Assembly (NCBI RefSeq): GCF_003201815.1
Contig: NZ_QJKB01000001.1
Location: 1,364,001-1,428,000 of the forward strand
DNA: 64,000 bases
Source of the DNA: Undibacterium pigrum
GTDB taxonomy: Bacteria; Pseudomonadota; Gammaproteobacteria; Burkholderiales; Burkholderiaceae_D
Direction: 5' to 3'
The notes below the pieces were generated by a model. It did no database searches. It saw nothing but the letters and a program-made list of their open reading frames with translations, and was not told the DNA's origin. Below are positions 1 through 8,847 of this stretch, piece by piece (the first letter of the stretch is position 1; each line of letters opens with the position of its first letter). A program made the position numbers and the translations under genes.

Positions 1-96
1 CAATTTCCGCACTGTCAAAATGGAAGTAAAACCAGGCAACTAAGCGCCAATTGCCGCAAAAAGCTCATATAAATGGTTTCGTGTTAAACTGCCGCC

Positions 97-178
97 TACG
101 CTAGGGGTCCTGGAAATAGTATTTCCGGGTGAGAGAGTCCCTTCTACCTGATCTGGATAATGCCAGCGAAGGGAAGCG
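97..178 (+). promoter_or_regulatory. TPP (THI-element) riboswitch
   Basis: The conserved thiamine pyrophosphate aptamer signature is visible: AGGGGT at 103-108, TGAGAGAG near 130-137, ACCTGATCTGGATAATGCCA at 146-165, then GCGAAGGGAAG closing the helix. It lies about 80 nt upstream of the TonB-dependent receptor start at 260 on the same strand. No obvious intrinsic terminator lies between the aptamer and the start codon, so control at translation initiation is the likelier mode; that part is inference. TPP binding normally represses the downstream gene. Confidence 0.93.
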
Positions 179-259
179 CAAAGTCCCGGCTCCTCCTGCT
201 TCTTTGTTTGCTCCCGCGCTGTCATCCACAACGCATTAAAAGCAAACCAAGAGCACATC

Positions 260-2404
260 ATGTCTGACTTTACTGTACGTCCCCACTTTTTACGTCCCAC
301 CGTCATCGCTTTCTCGATTGCCCAGGCTTGCCTGCTGCTGTCATCTGCGCATGCCCAGAACACACCAGGCAATGATAAATCGCTGCCAGAAGTCACCATT
401 ACCGGCAGCAAAGGCTCTGAAACCAAAGTCGAACGCAGCAAGGTCACTGGTTTTATTGATGCAGCCTTGCTGGATACGCCCAGCTCGGTCAATGCCTTCA
501 GCACGGCACAAATGCAAGACTTGCGCATACGCCAGACTACGGATGCAATGAAGTTTGATGCCAGCGTCAATGATGCGTATAACGCCATTGGTTATGCCGA
601 ACAATTCTCGATACGCGGCTTTGCCCTGGATAATTCCAGCAGTTATCGCAAAGACGGTTTTGCCATACCAGGTGACGCCTCCATCCCGCTGGAAAACAAG
701 GAACGCATAGAAATACTCAAAGGTATCGCTGGCTTCCAGGCGGGTTTTGGAACACCAGGCGGCATCATCAATTATGTGACCAAACGCCCCGCCAGCCATA
801 CAGTTCGCTCTGCCACATTTGAAATCAGTGAGCGTGGCACTGTGTATGGCGCAGCGGATATCAGTGACAATTCCAGCGACAAGCAATTTGGCTTCCGCAT
901 CAATGCAGCGGGTGAACGACTGCGCTCTTATGTCAAAGGTGCGGATGGCAATCGTCAGTTTGTGTCTGCAGCATTTGACTGGCGCATCACACCACAAGCC
1001 CTGTTGCAAATCGATGCTGACTACCAGCACAAATCGCAATTGTCCGTACCCGGCTTTCAATTATTCAATGGCACGGATTTGCCACGTGGTGTTGCTCCTG
1101 ACCTGATGCTGAATGCCCAGCCCTGGGCAAGACCGGTAGATACCCGCAACAGCAATTTAGGCCTGCGTTTTGAGTATCAGCTCAATGCTGACTGGCGCGC
1201 CAGTGTCTCTGCCAATAAACATGAATTCAAACGTGACGACTACACAGCCTTCCCATATGGCTGTGGCGCGGCCAACCTGTATCCAGGTTATTGCGCGAAT
1301 GGCGACTATGATGTGTATGACTACCAAAGCGTGAATGAATCCAAATCACTGTGGGGCACACAAGCCCTGCTGAATGGTAAATTCAATGCCGGTGGCATGC
1401 AGCACGAGCTGGCCGTGGGGCTCAGTAACTCGCAGCGCAAGGATTATTTTGGCGACTACATCTACGACTATGCAGGCAGCAGCAATTTGTTCCGCCCCGT
1501 CAGCGTCGCACCATCGGCAAATAAAACCGGCCCGGTTTTCTTGCGCCGCACTGACAAGGAATGGTCGGCATTTGTACAAGACATCATCAGTCTGCAAGAT
1601 AACTTGAAATTGCATCTGGGCTTGCGTCATTTGAACATCTCGCGCACTCAGTTTAATAATCCTGGCTATGACCAGAACAAGCTACTGTCAACGGCAGCGC
1701 TGGTATTCAAACCCACGCAACAAGTGTCGGTCTACGGCAGTTTTGCGCAAGGCCTGGAACATGGTGGCATAGCCCCTTTTGGCACCAGCAATGAAAACAA
1801 AATGCTGAATCCTGGCAAATCCACGCAAATTGAATTTGGCGTGAAAGCAGACGTACTGCGTGACCTGAGTCTGTCCGCAGCCATCTTCCGCATCAAGAAA
1901 CCGCTGGAATATACCAATAGCAGCAATACCTATGTCAGCAATGGTGAAGCACTGCACACAGGCCTGGAGCTCTCTGCCCAAGGCAAGCTGACATCGCAAC
2001 TGAATCTGGGTGCCAGTCTGACTGCGCTGGATGCCAAACAGCAAAACACCGGCATCAGCAGTCTGGATGACAAGCGTGTCATGAATGTGCCGCGCGTCAA
2101 ATCCACTGTCTATGCTGATTATGCAGTAGCTGAAGTCAAGGGCCTGAATATGAATGCAAGCTGGCAATATGCCAGCAGCAAGGCCTTCAGCCCGGATAAT
2201 AGCGTTACCGTGCCGGGCTACCACCTCGTAAATCTGGGCGCGCGCTATACCACGCAAATTGGTAATACGGCGGCTACCTTGCGTTTCAATATCGACAATG
2301 CGCTGGACAAATTTTACTGGCGCGATGTGACGCAATCCCTGGGTGGCTATTTGTTCCCAGGAGCACCGCGTACATACAAAGTATCAGCGCAATTTGATTT
2401 CTGA
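260..2404 (+). CDS. TonB-dependent outer-membrane receptor under TPP riboswitch control (candidate thiamine receptor)
   Basis: This is a 714-residue TonB-dependent receptor. A signal peptide ends about residue 32 (SSAHA). A TonB-box-like LPEVTITGS follows at about 42-50. The plug domain carries SIRGF near residue 118 and IEILKG...GTPGGIINYVTKRP near 150-176. The rest is a beta-barrel ending in the terminal aromatic FDF typical of outer-membrane proteins. By sequence it resembles siderophore (FhuE/FpvA-type) receptors. The TPP riboswitch directly upstream argues instead for uptake of thiamine, its phosphates or a precursor; that is inference from regulation. It is monocistronic, closed by a strong terminator. 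The ribosome-binding site is weak (AAGAGC), compatible with translational control. Confidence 0.93.
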   Translation: MSDFTVRPHFLRPTVIAFSIAQACLLLSSAHAQNTPGNDKSLPEVTITGSKGSETKVERSKVTGFIDAALLDTPSSVNAFSTAQMQDLRIRQTTDAMKFDASVNDAYNAIGYAEQFSIRGFALDNSSSYRKDGFAIPGDASIPLENKERIEILKGIAGFQAGFGTPGGIINYVTKRPASHTVRSATFEISERGTVYGAADISDNSSDKQFGFRINAAGERLRSYVKGADGNRQFVSAAFDWRITPQALLQIDADYQHKSQLSVPGFQLFNGTDLPRGVAPDLMLNAQPWARPVDTRNSNLGLRFEYQLNADWRASVSANKHEFKRDDYTAFPYGCGAANLYPGYCANGDYDVYDYQSVNESKSLWGTQALLNGKFNAGGMQHELAVGLSNSQRKDYFGDYIYDYAGSSNLFRPVSVAPSANKTGPVFLRRTDKEWSAFVQDIISLQDNLKLHLGLRHLNISRTQFNNPGYDQNKLLSTAALVFKPTQQVSVYGSFAQGLEHGGIAPFGTSNENKMLNPGKSTQIEFGVKADVLRDLSLSAAIFRIKKPLEYTNSSNTYVSNGEALHTGLELSAQGKLTSQLNLGASLTALDAKQQNTGISSLDDKRVMNVPRVKSTVYADYAVAEVKGLNMNASWQYASSKAFSPDNSVTVPGYHLVNLGARYTTQIGNTAATLRFNIDNALDKFYWRDVTQSLGGYLFPGAPRTYKVSAQFDF

Positions 2405-2421
2405 TACAGCATACCCTGCTC

Positions 2422-2458
2422 AAAAAGCGATGCCAGTTTAGCTGGCATCGCTTTTTTA
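2422..2458 (+). terminator. Rho-independent terminator after the TonB receptor
   Basis: A GC-rich inverted repeat (AAGCGATGCCAG / CTGGCATCGCTT) with a short loop is followed by a T tract 20 nt after the receptor stop codon. Confidence 0.92.
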
Positions 2459-2551
2459 TTGCCTGTGGTACTGATACTCAATACTTTCCAGGCAGTGCGT
2501 GGCATAAGGTCCAGACTATGTCATTCTTGAAGCTCATATTCAAGCAAACCT

Positions 2552-3082
2552 ATGGGCAATGCCATGATGAACATCGTCAAGTATATTTTTGTGATCGCAG
2601 GCAGTCTGCTCACCAGTCTTGCAAGCGCGGAAGAGGCATTGAAATGCCGCGCCAGCTTCCCCGATTTTGGCAATGGCAAGCGCCAGTTTGAAGTGCGGAT
2701 AGATAAGCTGGCAGATGGCAGGCTCGCCGGGAAAATTGACGACAAGGCCGCCAATCAGGATATCAAGATGAAAGAGTATCTGATATCACCTGCACTGAAC
2801 TATGAGACAGATCCGTACTCAGCGGCTTTTGGCAAGCTCAATGAAGCAGAGACTGCCCTCATACATATCCATAAATTGCAGCAAGATCCGTATGCCGGAG
2901 AAAAACCGCTGGTTTCATTCCCCTTAAAGGAAGTGAGTAAGATCCATTATTACGATATGGTGGGAGGCGCAGGCAGTAAAGCCAACAAATTTGGTGGCAC
3001 TGTACTTTTCGAAGCGTATAACAAATCAGGCAAACGCCTGGGTCGCGTTTTCAGGTCCATCATGGTGGCTGATTGCATTTGA
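2552..3082 (+). CDS. hypothetical secreted/periplasmic protein
   Basis: I do not recognise this 176-residue protein. The N terminus is a signal peptide, best read from the internal Met-Met (MMNIVKYIFVIAG, start codons 2564/2567), with cleavage after LASA. The mature part of about 150 residues is soluble and charged, with a Cys near its start (LKC) and another in the last residues (ADCI) that could form a disulfide. The start is uncertain: ATG at 2552, 2564 or 2567, none with a strong ribosome-binding site. It stands alone between the receptor terminator and the convergent ppx gene. An exported single-domain protein of unknown function is the safest description. Confidence 0.72.
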   Translation: MGNAMMNIVKYIFVIAGSLLTSLASAEEALKCRASFPDFGNGKRQFEVRIDKLADGRLAGKIDDKAANQDIKMKEYLISPALNYETDPYSAAFGKLNEAETALIHIHKLQQDPYAGEKPLVSFPLKEVSKIHYYDMVGGAGSKANKFGGTVLFEAYNKSGKRLGRVFRSIMVADCI

Positions 3083-3142
3083 GCCCCCCCCTTGCCAAGT
3101 AAAATCCGTGAGGGCAAGGAGTGGTAAGCAGTACGCAGAAAA

Positions 3143-4600
3143 TTACACGTTCGCTCTGACCAGAAAATCTATGCCTATCTCACGCCAGGCTTCAGTTTCT
3201 TTTTGCAGCCAGTAAGCCACTGTGGGATGGACACTGACCCAGTCACGCTTCATTTCCAGCTCAACCCTGCCCTTCATTTTGAGACGTATATCTTCAAAAT
3301 CAATTTCAGCACGTGAATGCATGAGCATCACAGCCAAGCGCAATGCCAGCACTGCCTTGGCAAAATCCTGGTCAGCCAGGCCATCACCGACCTTGCGTAA
3401 ATTGCCTTTCTGACTGAGGATGAGTTTACTCATCACTCTTTGCTCACGCGTGGTAAAGCCTGCCATATCGGCATTCTCTATCATGTAAGCACCGTGCTTG
3501 TGATAGCCAGTATGGGAGATCACCATGCCCACTTCATGCAGGGTTGCACTCCATTGCAATAAGCGTACATAAGTGTCACCGGTGGGCTTCAGTTGTAGAT
3601 ACAGTGACTTCACCATATCTGCCACCCGCTTGGCACGAGACATGTCGGTGCGGAATAAATTCGCAAAAGATTCGACAGCAACTTCACGACGGTCACGCCT
3701 GGTGGCACGCAGGTACAAATCCCACATCACACCCATGCGCAAACCCGCTTCTATCGGCAGCAAGACACTGATATTAAACTCTGTCATCAGGCCTATCAGT
3801 ATGGCGAGACCGCAGACTACCATGGCGACACGCTCAGGCTTGATGCCGCTTAACTCCAGCTGATCTATCTGCCCGCATTGCACGCAATATTGTTTAAGCG
3901 CATTCAGGCTCTTCAAGGTCAGGCTGCCATCTCCCAAGCCACCTTTGCTGATGGCATCAGAAATCGCACGCATGGTACCAGATGAGCCATAAGCCTTGCG
4001 CCAGTGTTGTGGCTGGTAAGGTGGCGCAGCATCTTCAAACATCGAGCGGGCGGACAGGATGGCTGCTTCAAATGCAGCATCCGTCAAACGTCCGTCCGGG
4101 AAGAAACTGGCGCTATGCTTGACTGTACCTATGCTGAAGGATTCAACCTTCAGAATTTCATGACCGTGACCAAGTATCACCTCGGTAGAACCACCACCAA
4201 TATCAAGCACCAGACGACGCTCACCAGGTACGGCCACTGCATTCGATACGCCAATATAAATCAGGCGACCTTCTTCTTCACCAGAAATCACTTCGATCGG
4301 GCAACCTATGGCTGCCTCGGCCAGTGGCAATAATTGCGCGGCATTTTTGGCAATGCGTATGGTATTGGTAGCGACTACCCGCAGACTTTCTACCGGATAA
4401 GCATTCAGGATTTCACGAAAACGCGCCAGGCAATTAATCGCTTTTTGCATGGCCTCTGGCGTCAGGTTGCCATTTTTATCCAGGCCTGCAGCAAGGCGTA
4501 TAGGGTCGCGCGCGCTTTTAATAACTTTGATGACATCGCCCTCATGCCTGGCAATGTGCATGCGAAAACTGTTGGAACCCAGATCAACGGCGGCCAGCAT
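3143..4600 (-). CDS. ppx: exopolyphosphatase (Ppx/GppA family)
   Basis: This 485-residue protein belongs to the Ppx/GppA family, which releases phosphate processively from polyphosphate or hydrolyses pppGpp. The actin-like ATPase fold is marked by DLGSNSFR at 6-13, SGEEEGRLIYIG near 108-119 and DIGGGSTEVILG near 137-148. A C-terminal HD-like half follows (LHEVGM...HKHGAYMI). Its length is close to E. coli Ppx (about 513) and GppA (about 494). Substrate choice between Ppx and GppA is not settled from sequence; Ppx is preferred because ppk and a full Pho regulon lie in the same window. It is not next to ppk, and no Pho box was seen upstream of it. Confidence 0.9.
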   Translation of the reverse strand: MLAAVDLGSNSFRMHIARHEGDVIKVIKSARDPIRLAAGLDKNGNLTPEAMQKAINCLARFREILNAYPVESLRVVATNTIRIAKNAAQLLPLAEAAIGCPIEVISGEEEGRLIYIGVSNAVAVPGERRLVLDIGGGSTEVILGHGHEILKVESFSIGTVKHSASFFPDGRLTDAAFEAAILSARSMFEDAAPPYQPQHWRKAYGSSGTMRAISDAISKGGLGDGSLTLKSLNALKQYCVQCGQIDQLELSGIKPERVAMVVCGLAILIGLMTEFNISVLLPIEAGLRMGVMWDLYLRATRRDRREVAVESFANLFRTDMSRAKRVADMVKSLYLQLKPTGDTYVRLLQWSATLHEVGMVISHTGYHKHGAYMIENADMAGFTTREQRVMSKLILSQKGNLRKVGDGLADQDFAKAVLALRLAVMLMHSRAEIDFEDIRLKMKGRVELEMKRDWVSVHPTVAYWLQKETEAWREIGIDFLVRANV

Positions 4601-4759
4601 GCTTTTTATCCTTTACTGAGTATGAATGTAGCAATCAAAAAATGCGCAAAAATGCGTATAAAACCGGCGAATTACAGAATAAGCATAAATGATATTAATC
4701 ATTTTTTATGACCATACAGTGACCTCGGCAAACTGCGGTGGTCAGTGCACCACAAATAC

Positions 4760-5641
4760 TCAGGGCTGCACAAAAAATCTTCTCTGCATGGCTTCGAGAC
4801 CTGTCGTCTTCAGCACTTCGGCCAGACGTTCTGCAGGTCGCTTGGCTGGCAAGCCCTTGTATTCTGCCACGATGAGTTCGTTTTTCATCGAATGTTCCCA
4901 TCCTACCAGTTCTGTGACCCTGACCTGATATCCATGCGCTTCCAGTTGCAGACAACGCAGCACATTAGTGATCTGGCTACCGAACTCCCGCGTGTGTATC
5001 GGGTGCCGCCACATTTCTGACAAAGGGTTATTTTTAACCGCATCGCCCTTGGACTTGCGCAACTCTGCTGCGACCTCTGCCTGACAACAAGGCACCAGTA
5101 CCATGAACTGTGCTTTTTTCTTGAGGGCAAACTGTATCGCATCATCTGTCGCTGTATCGCAAGCATGCAAGGCTGTGACGATGTCGATTTTTTCTGGCAG
5201 GGCAGATGAAGTAATCGAATCTGCAACAGACAGATTCAAAAAAGACATGCCAGGAAAATCCAGGCGTTGCGCCAGTTCAGTTGAACGCTGCACCAGCTCA
5301 TCCCGCGTCTCTATGCCATAAATCCTGGCCTTGCTTTGCGCCTGTTCTGACTTGAAGAACAGGTCATACAGGATGAAGCCCAGATAAGACTTGCCCGCAC
5401 CATGATCCACCAGACTGATATCTGCATGATCTTGCTGCAATTTCTGCAATAGCGGTTCTATAAACTGGTAGAGATGATAAACCTGCTTGAGCTTGCGGCG
5501 ACTATCCTGGTTCATCTTGCCGTCACGCGTGAGGATATGCAGTTCTTTGAGCAACTCCAGCGACTGGCCAGGGCGTATTTCGTGCTTTTCCTGTACCTCA
5601 GGCGCCGTTTGCTTGTTTGCGCTGCCAGATTTCTTTTTCAT
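4760..5641 (-). CDS. class I SAM-dependent methyltransferase (Methyltransf_32 / METTL25-like)
   Basis: This protein of about 293 residues has a Rossmann-type methyltransferase core. A glycine motif VDHGAGKSYLGF lies near residues 80-90, an acidic turn YGIETRDE follows, and ALHACDTATDDA is the motif IV region. VPCCQAE is the double-cysteine motif seen in the METTL25/TRMT13-like Methyltransf_32 group. The N-terminal 30 residues are Lys/Gln rich and probably disordered. A TTG start 18 nt upstream is possible; I chose the ATG at 5641. It lies upstream of ppx on the same strand with a 159-bp gap, so the two may or may not be cotranscribed. The substrate is unknown; RNA is a family-based guess. Confidence 0.82.
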   Translation of the reverse strand: MKKKSGSANKQTAPEVQEKHEIRPGQSLELLKELHILTRDGKMNQDSRRKLKQVYHLYQFIEPLLQKLQQDHADISLVDHGAGKSYLGFILYDLFFKSEQAQSKARIYGIETRDELVQRSTELAQRLDFPGMSFLNLSVADSITSSALPEKIDIVTALHACDTATDDAIQFALKKKAQFMVLVPCCQAEVAAELRKSKGDAVKNNPLSEMWRHPIHTREFGSQITNVLRCLQLEAHGYQVRVTELVGWEHSMKNELIVAEYKGLPAKRPAERLAEVLKTTGLEAMQRRFFVQP

Positions 5642-5772
5642 GGTATTAAGCTCACTCAAAGTGATAAGGGCATGATAGTCCCACGATGAATAACATGATA
5701 GTAGAGCCAGGGCGAAGCCTGCCCTGGTTTGCCATTACGCTTTGTGGAGAGTATGCCATCAGCCGTGATACA

Positions 5773-5811
5773 AAAACAAAAAAGGACTCAGGTTTTAAAC
5801 CTGAGTCCTTT
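5773..5811 (-). terminator. Rho-independent terminator after the tRNA-Lys pair
   Basis: A 14-bp perfect inverted repeat (AAGGACTCAGGTTT / AAACCTGAGTCCTT) is followed, reading leftward on the minus strand, by a T-rich run. It sits directly 3' of the second tRNA-Lys. Confidence 0.9.
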
Positions 5812-5815
5812 GTTT

Positions 5816-5891
5816 TGGTAGGCCGTGCGGGATTCGAACCTGCGACCAACGGATTAAAAGTCCGCTGCTCTACCAGCTGAGCTAACGACCC
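5816..5891 (-). tRNA. tRNA-Lys (TTT)
   Basis: The 76-nt cloverleaf has an encoded CCA. The acceptor stem GGGTCGT pairs with ACGGCCT including two G-U pairs. The anticodon loop CTTTTAA gives TTT, and the T arm contains GGTTCGAATCC. It is the distal copy of a tandem pair whose mature sequences are identical. Confidence 0.97.
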
Positions 5892-5957
5892 AAAACTTGT
5901 TGCAAACTGCTAAAAAATTTAAAGACTTAGTAAAGTGACCTAAGTCTTTCGTATTCG

Positions 5958-6033
5958 TGGTAGGCCGTGCGGGATTCGAACCTGCGACCAACGGATTAAA
6001 AGTCCGCTGCTCTACCAGCTGAGCTAACGACCC
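5958..6033 (-). tRNA. tRNA-Lys (TTT), second copy
   Basis: It is identical in mature sequence to the copy at 5816-5891, with encoded CCA and anticodon TTT. It lies 81 bp downstream of cpoB on the same strand. No clear terminator separates it from cpoB, so read-through from the tol-pal cluster is possible. Confidence 0.97.
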
Positions 6034-6114
6034 GAAGACAAAGATTATATGAGGTTTCGGGCCTGATGTCAACGCCGCTGCCAGATTATGGGGTCAACAA
6101 GCTTCTCCTGACTC

Positions 6115-6876
6115 TTATTTCAGTGCTGCCAGGCGGTTCTTGGCAGCCTGAGCAGCTTCGGTATCAGGGTACTTGGTCAACACGCTTTCCAGGACTTTTT
6201 TGGCAGCTGGCTTCTCTTTCAATTCAATATGGCAGGAAGCGATATTCAACAAGGCATCAGGCGCCTTGGGATGATCGGGATAGTTTTTCACTACTTGCTG
6301 CATATTCAAAATGGTATTGCGGAAGTCACGCTGGGCAAAGTAAGAGAAGCCCAGCCAGTATTGCGCAGACCCGGCAAATGCCGACTGCGGGTTATTCATG
6401 AGGAAGCTGGAGAATGCTGGTGCGGCAGACTTGTAGTCGCCTGCCTTGAATAAGGCCATGGCAGCATCGTAAGAGCGCTGCTCGCTGACATCTACGGTCG
6501 CTTCCTGTCCATCCACGGTGACGCGTTTGGGCTCAAGCTTGCGGACACGATTATCAAGATCCACATAAAAATCTTGCTGGCGCTTTTGTACATTCGCCAG
6601 GTCGTTAGTCAGCACTTCTATCTGGCCACGCAACTTGGCAATTTCTGCGCGCAGCGATTCATTTTCATTTGCCAGCGTCAGGGCCGTGCTTTTATCAGCC
6701 TTGGTTTCCAGTTTGGAATCGAGCTTGGTATTCACTGCATCCACTTTTGCCCGCAAGTCCAGAATGGCTTTACGTGCCTCATCATCATCAAAAATACCGG
6801 CAGATGCCATGGATGGCAAAAATGTACAGGACAGTGCGGCAGCAAGAAAGGTAGTGCGTAAAGAATTGAGTTTCAT
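6115..6876 (-). CDS. cpoB: cell-division coordinator CpoB (YbgF)
   Basis: This 253-residue periplasmic protein links the Tol-Pal system to peptidoglycan synthesis during division. A signal peptide ends after SMASA (about residue 26). A coiled-coil stretch follows (about 30-115, heptads in LANENESLRAEIAKLRGQIE), which mediates trimerisation in the family. A C-terminal TPR domain (about 130-253) has repeats such as YDAAMALFKAGDYKSAAPAF and AQYWLGFSYFAQRDF. Length and domain order match E. coli CpoB (about 263). It is the last gene of the tolA-tolB-pal-cpoB run, separated from pal by 95 bp containing two hairpins. Confidence 0.95.
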   Translation of the reverse strand: MKLNSLRTTFLAAALSCTFLPSMASAGIFDDDEARKAILDLRAKVDAVNTKLDSKLETKADKSTALTLANENESLRAEIAKLRGQIEVLTNDLANVQKRQQDFYVDLDNRVRKLEPKRVTVDGQEATVDVSEQRSYDAAMALFKAGDYKSAAPAFSSFLMNNPQSAFAGSAQYWLGFSYFAQRDFRNTILNMQQVVKNYPDHPKAPDALLNIASCHIELKEKPAAKKVLESVLTKYPDTEAAQAAKNRLAALK

Positions 6877-6900
6877 GGCAATCTGAAAAAATGGATACGC

Positions 6901-6961
6901 GCTACATCAAGTACACAAAGATGTAGCGCCAAATGCAAAGAAAGCCTCAAACGAGGCTTTC
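6901..6961 (-). other. Two hairpins between pal and cpoB
   Basis: Two inverted repeats lie in the gap: GCTACATC / GATGTAGC (6901-6927) and GAAAGCCTC / GAGGCTTTC (6940-6961). The second, immediately after pal, is followed on the minus strand by a weak T-rich stretch. It could act as a partial terminator or 3' stabiliser that lowers cpoB expression relative to pal. The function is inference. Confidence 0.55.
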
Positions 6962-6971
6962 AAACACGAGA

Positions 6972-7499
6972 TTACTTGTACAGAATGTCGGAACGACGAT
7001 TTTCTGCCCAGGAAGCTTCGTCACTGCCTGTTGCCTTTGGTTTTTCTTTACCCAAAGAAACAGCTTCAATTTGTGCGTCAGATACGCCCAGCAAAGTCAG
7101 GGACTTGCGTACTGCTTCTGCACGTTTTTGGCCCAGTGCCAGATTGTATTCACGGCCACCGCGTTCATCGGTATTACCTTGAATCAGAATGTTGCGGTTT
7201 TTGTTTGTCACAAGATATTTGGCATGCGCTTCAACTACTGGCTTGAATTCTTCTTTTACAGCATAGCTGTCATAGTCGAAATAGACACTACGTTTTGCCA
7301 GTGCACCTTGGGTCAATGGATCAACAACTGCAGTCACTTGCTTGACTGAATTAGTGTCAGTCTGTGTAGTTGCTGTGGTGTTGGTGGATTTATCTTCAAC
7401 CTTTTTGTCTTCCAGAGGCACTTTGGAAGCGCAGGCTGTCATCAAAACGACGCTGGAAATCAACATTGCCAGGGTTTTGGATTGGGATGTAAAACGCAT
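6972..7499 (-). CDS. pal: peptidoglycan-associated lipoprotein Pal
   Basis: This 175-residue outer-membrane lipoprotein anchors the outer membrane to peptidoglycan. A type II signal peptide ends in the lipobox LMTAC (Cys23). A Thr/Lys-rich linker (about 28-55) leads to the OmpA-like domain. That domain shows SVYFDYDSY, LIQGNTDERGGREYN (the peptidoglycan-binding motif) and LGQKRAEAVRKSL. Length is typical of Pal. It follows tolB by 55 bp on the same strand and is the partner of TolB. Confidence 0.97.
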   Translation of the reverse strand: MRFTSQSKTLAMLISSVVLMTACASKVPLEDKKVEDKSTNTTATTQTDTNSVKQVTAVVDPLTQGALAKRSVYFDYDSYAVKEEFKPVVEAHAKYLVTNKNRNILIQGNTDERGGREYNLALGQKRAEAVRKSLTLLGVSDAQIEAVSLGKEKPKATGSDEASWAENRRSDILYK

Positions 7500-7554
7500 T
7501 TTCTCTCCTGATTAAAATAGATAAGCAATTAGTTAAGCAAATAGTCAATACTGC

Positions 7555-8841
7555 TTATTTCATAAAGGGACCCCAGGTGGGCTCCCGAATATCTCCGGCC
7601 TGGACCGTCAATTTCTGTTTCACCTTGCCATCAATGGACACCACAGCGAGCGAGCCGCGGCGGCCGGACTCGGTTGCATACATAATATAACGTCCATTTG
7701 GTGAAAAGCTCGGTGACTCGTCCTTGGTAGTGTCAGACAGCCTTAATTCCTGGCCGCTGGCCAAATCCAGTACATATAACTGGAATTTGCCATCGCGACG
7801 TGAAATATAAGCCAAAGTCTTGCCGTCGGGGGATATTCTTGGAGTGATATTGTAAGTGCCGCCAAAAGTAACGCGCGTCGCCTCACCTCCACCTGCACTC
7901 ATTCTATAAATCTGCGGGTTGCCACCACGGTCGCTGAGGAAGTAAATCGACTTGCCATCTGCTGAAAATTGAGGCTCTGTATCGATGGCAGAACTGGAAG
8001 TCAGTTTTTGCAGATTGCCGCCATTGGCATTCACCGTAAAAATCTGGGTCTGGCCATCGCGTGACAATGCCACAGCCAGCTTGCTGCCATCTGGTGACCA
8101 AGCCGGTGCAGAATTATTACCCTTGAAATTGGCAATCTCAGTTCTTTCACCTGTGATGAGGTTTTGCACCAGAATCACAGGTTTGCGTTTTTCAAAGGAC
8201 ACGTAGGCAACCTTGGTACCATCTGGTGACCAGGCTGGGGAAATAATAGGCTCGGAAGATCGCAAGGCGATCTTGGTACCTTCACCGTCAGCATCTGCTA
8301 CTTCCAGTCGGTATTCAGAACCTGCCTTGGTCACATAAGCGATGCGGGTAGAAAATATGCCGCGCACACCAGTCAGTTTTTCATAGATGTCATCAGCAAT
8401 CCTGTGCGCCGTCAGACGTACATTGGCTGGTGGTGCAGTCACAGAAAAACCGGACAAGGTGCTGGACTTGACGGTATCCAGCAATTTATAACGTACATCA
8501 AAACGACCATCAGCCAGGCTTTGCACACTGCCGACTACCAGTGCATCCGCCCCTTTGGATTTCCAGTCGCCGAAGTTAACCACTGCGTTTTCATTCAGAA
8601 CGACATTGGAATCAATGATCTTGAAGTAGCCACTGCGTGTCAGATCGTCCTTGATGATGCTGGTGACTTGCTGGGGCGTCAAGGCTTCGTCGGTAAAACC
8701 AGCGATAGCAATGGGAATCTGGTTGGACCCTACGCCAGACACTTCAACCCTGATCTGGGCATAAGCCGGTGCCAGGCCAGAAAGATTAGCGACAGCGGCA
8801 ATAACGGCAGTAACAGCAATTTTTTTCAACATGGACATCAT
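7555..8841 (-). CDS. tolB: Tol-Pal system protein TolB
   Basis: This 428-residue periplasmic protein connects the inner-membrane Tol motor to Pal. A signal peptide ends after APAYA (about residue 28). An N-terminal alpha/beta domain (about 30-165, [20 protein letters not shown]) precedes a six-bladed beta-propeller. The propeller repeats are recognisable as [61 protein letters not shown] and [15 protein letters not shown]. The start is one of three clustered ATGs; the first is used. It begins 6 nt after the tolA stop, so translational coupling is likely. Confidence 0.97.
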   Translation of the reverse strand: MMSMLKKIAVTAVIAAVANLSGLAPAYAQIRVEVSGVGSNQIPIAIAGFTDEALTPQQVTSIIKDDLTRSGYFKIIDSNVVLNENAVVNFGDWKSKGADALVVGSVQSLADGRFDVRYKLLDTVKSSTLSGFSVTAPPANVRLTAHRIADDIYEKLTGVRGIFSTRIAYVTKAGSEYRLEVADADGEGTKIALRSSEPIISPAWSPDGTKVAYVSFEKRKPVILVQNLITGERTEIANFKGNNSAPAWSPDGSKLAVALSRDGQTQIFTVNANGGNLQKLTSSSAIDTEPQFSADGKSIYFLSDRGGNPQIYRMSAGGGEATRVTFGGTYNITPRISPDGKTLAYISRRDGKFQLYVLDLASGQELRLSDTTKDESPSFSPNGRYIMYATESGRRGSLAVVSIDGKVKQKLTVQAGDIREPTWGPFMK

Positions 8842-8847
8842 CGGATT

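Noticed and set aside
40-588. Minus-strand open frames across the riboswitch and receptor start (for example 40-588 and 341-1060)
   Set aside because: They are antisense to a clear TonB receptor and riboswitch, with no family features or ribosome-binding sites.
4688-4703. Palindrome AATGAT-ATTA-ATCATT upstream of ppx, reminiscent of a Fur box
   Set aside because: The spacer is three bases longer than in a Fur box, and nothing ties ppx to iron regulation.
5652-6072. Short frames crossing the tRNA-Lys genes
   Set aside because: They translate tRNA sequence (SLAQLVEQRTFNPLVAGSNP-type) and are a well-known false-positive class.
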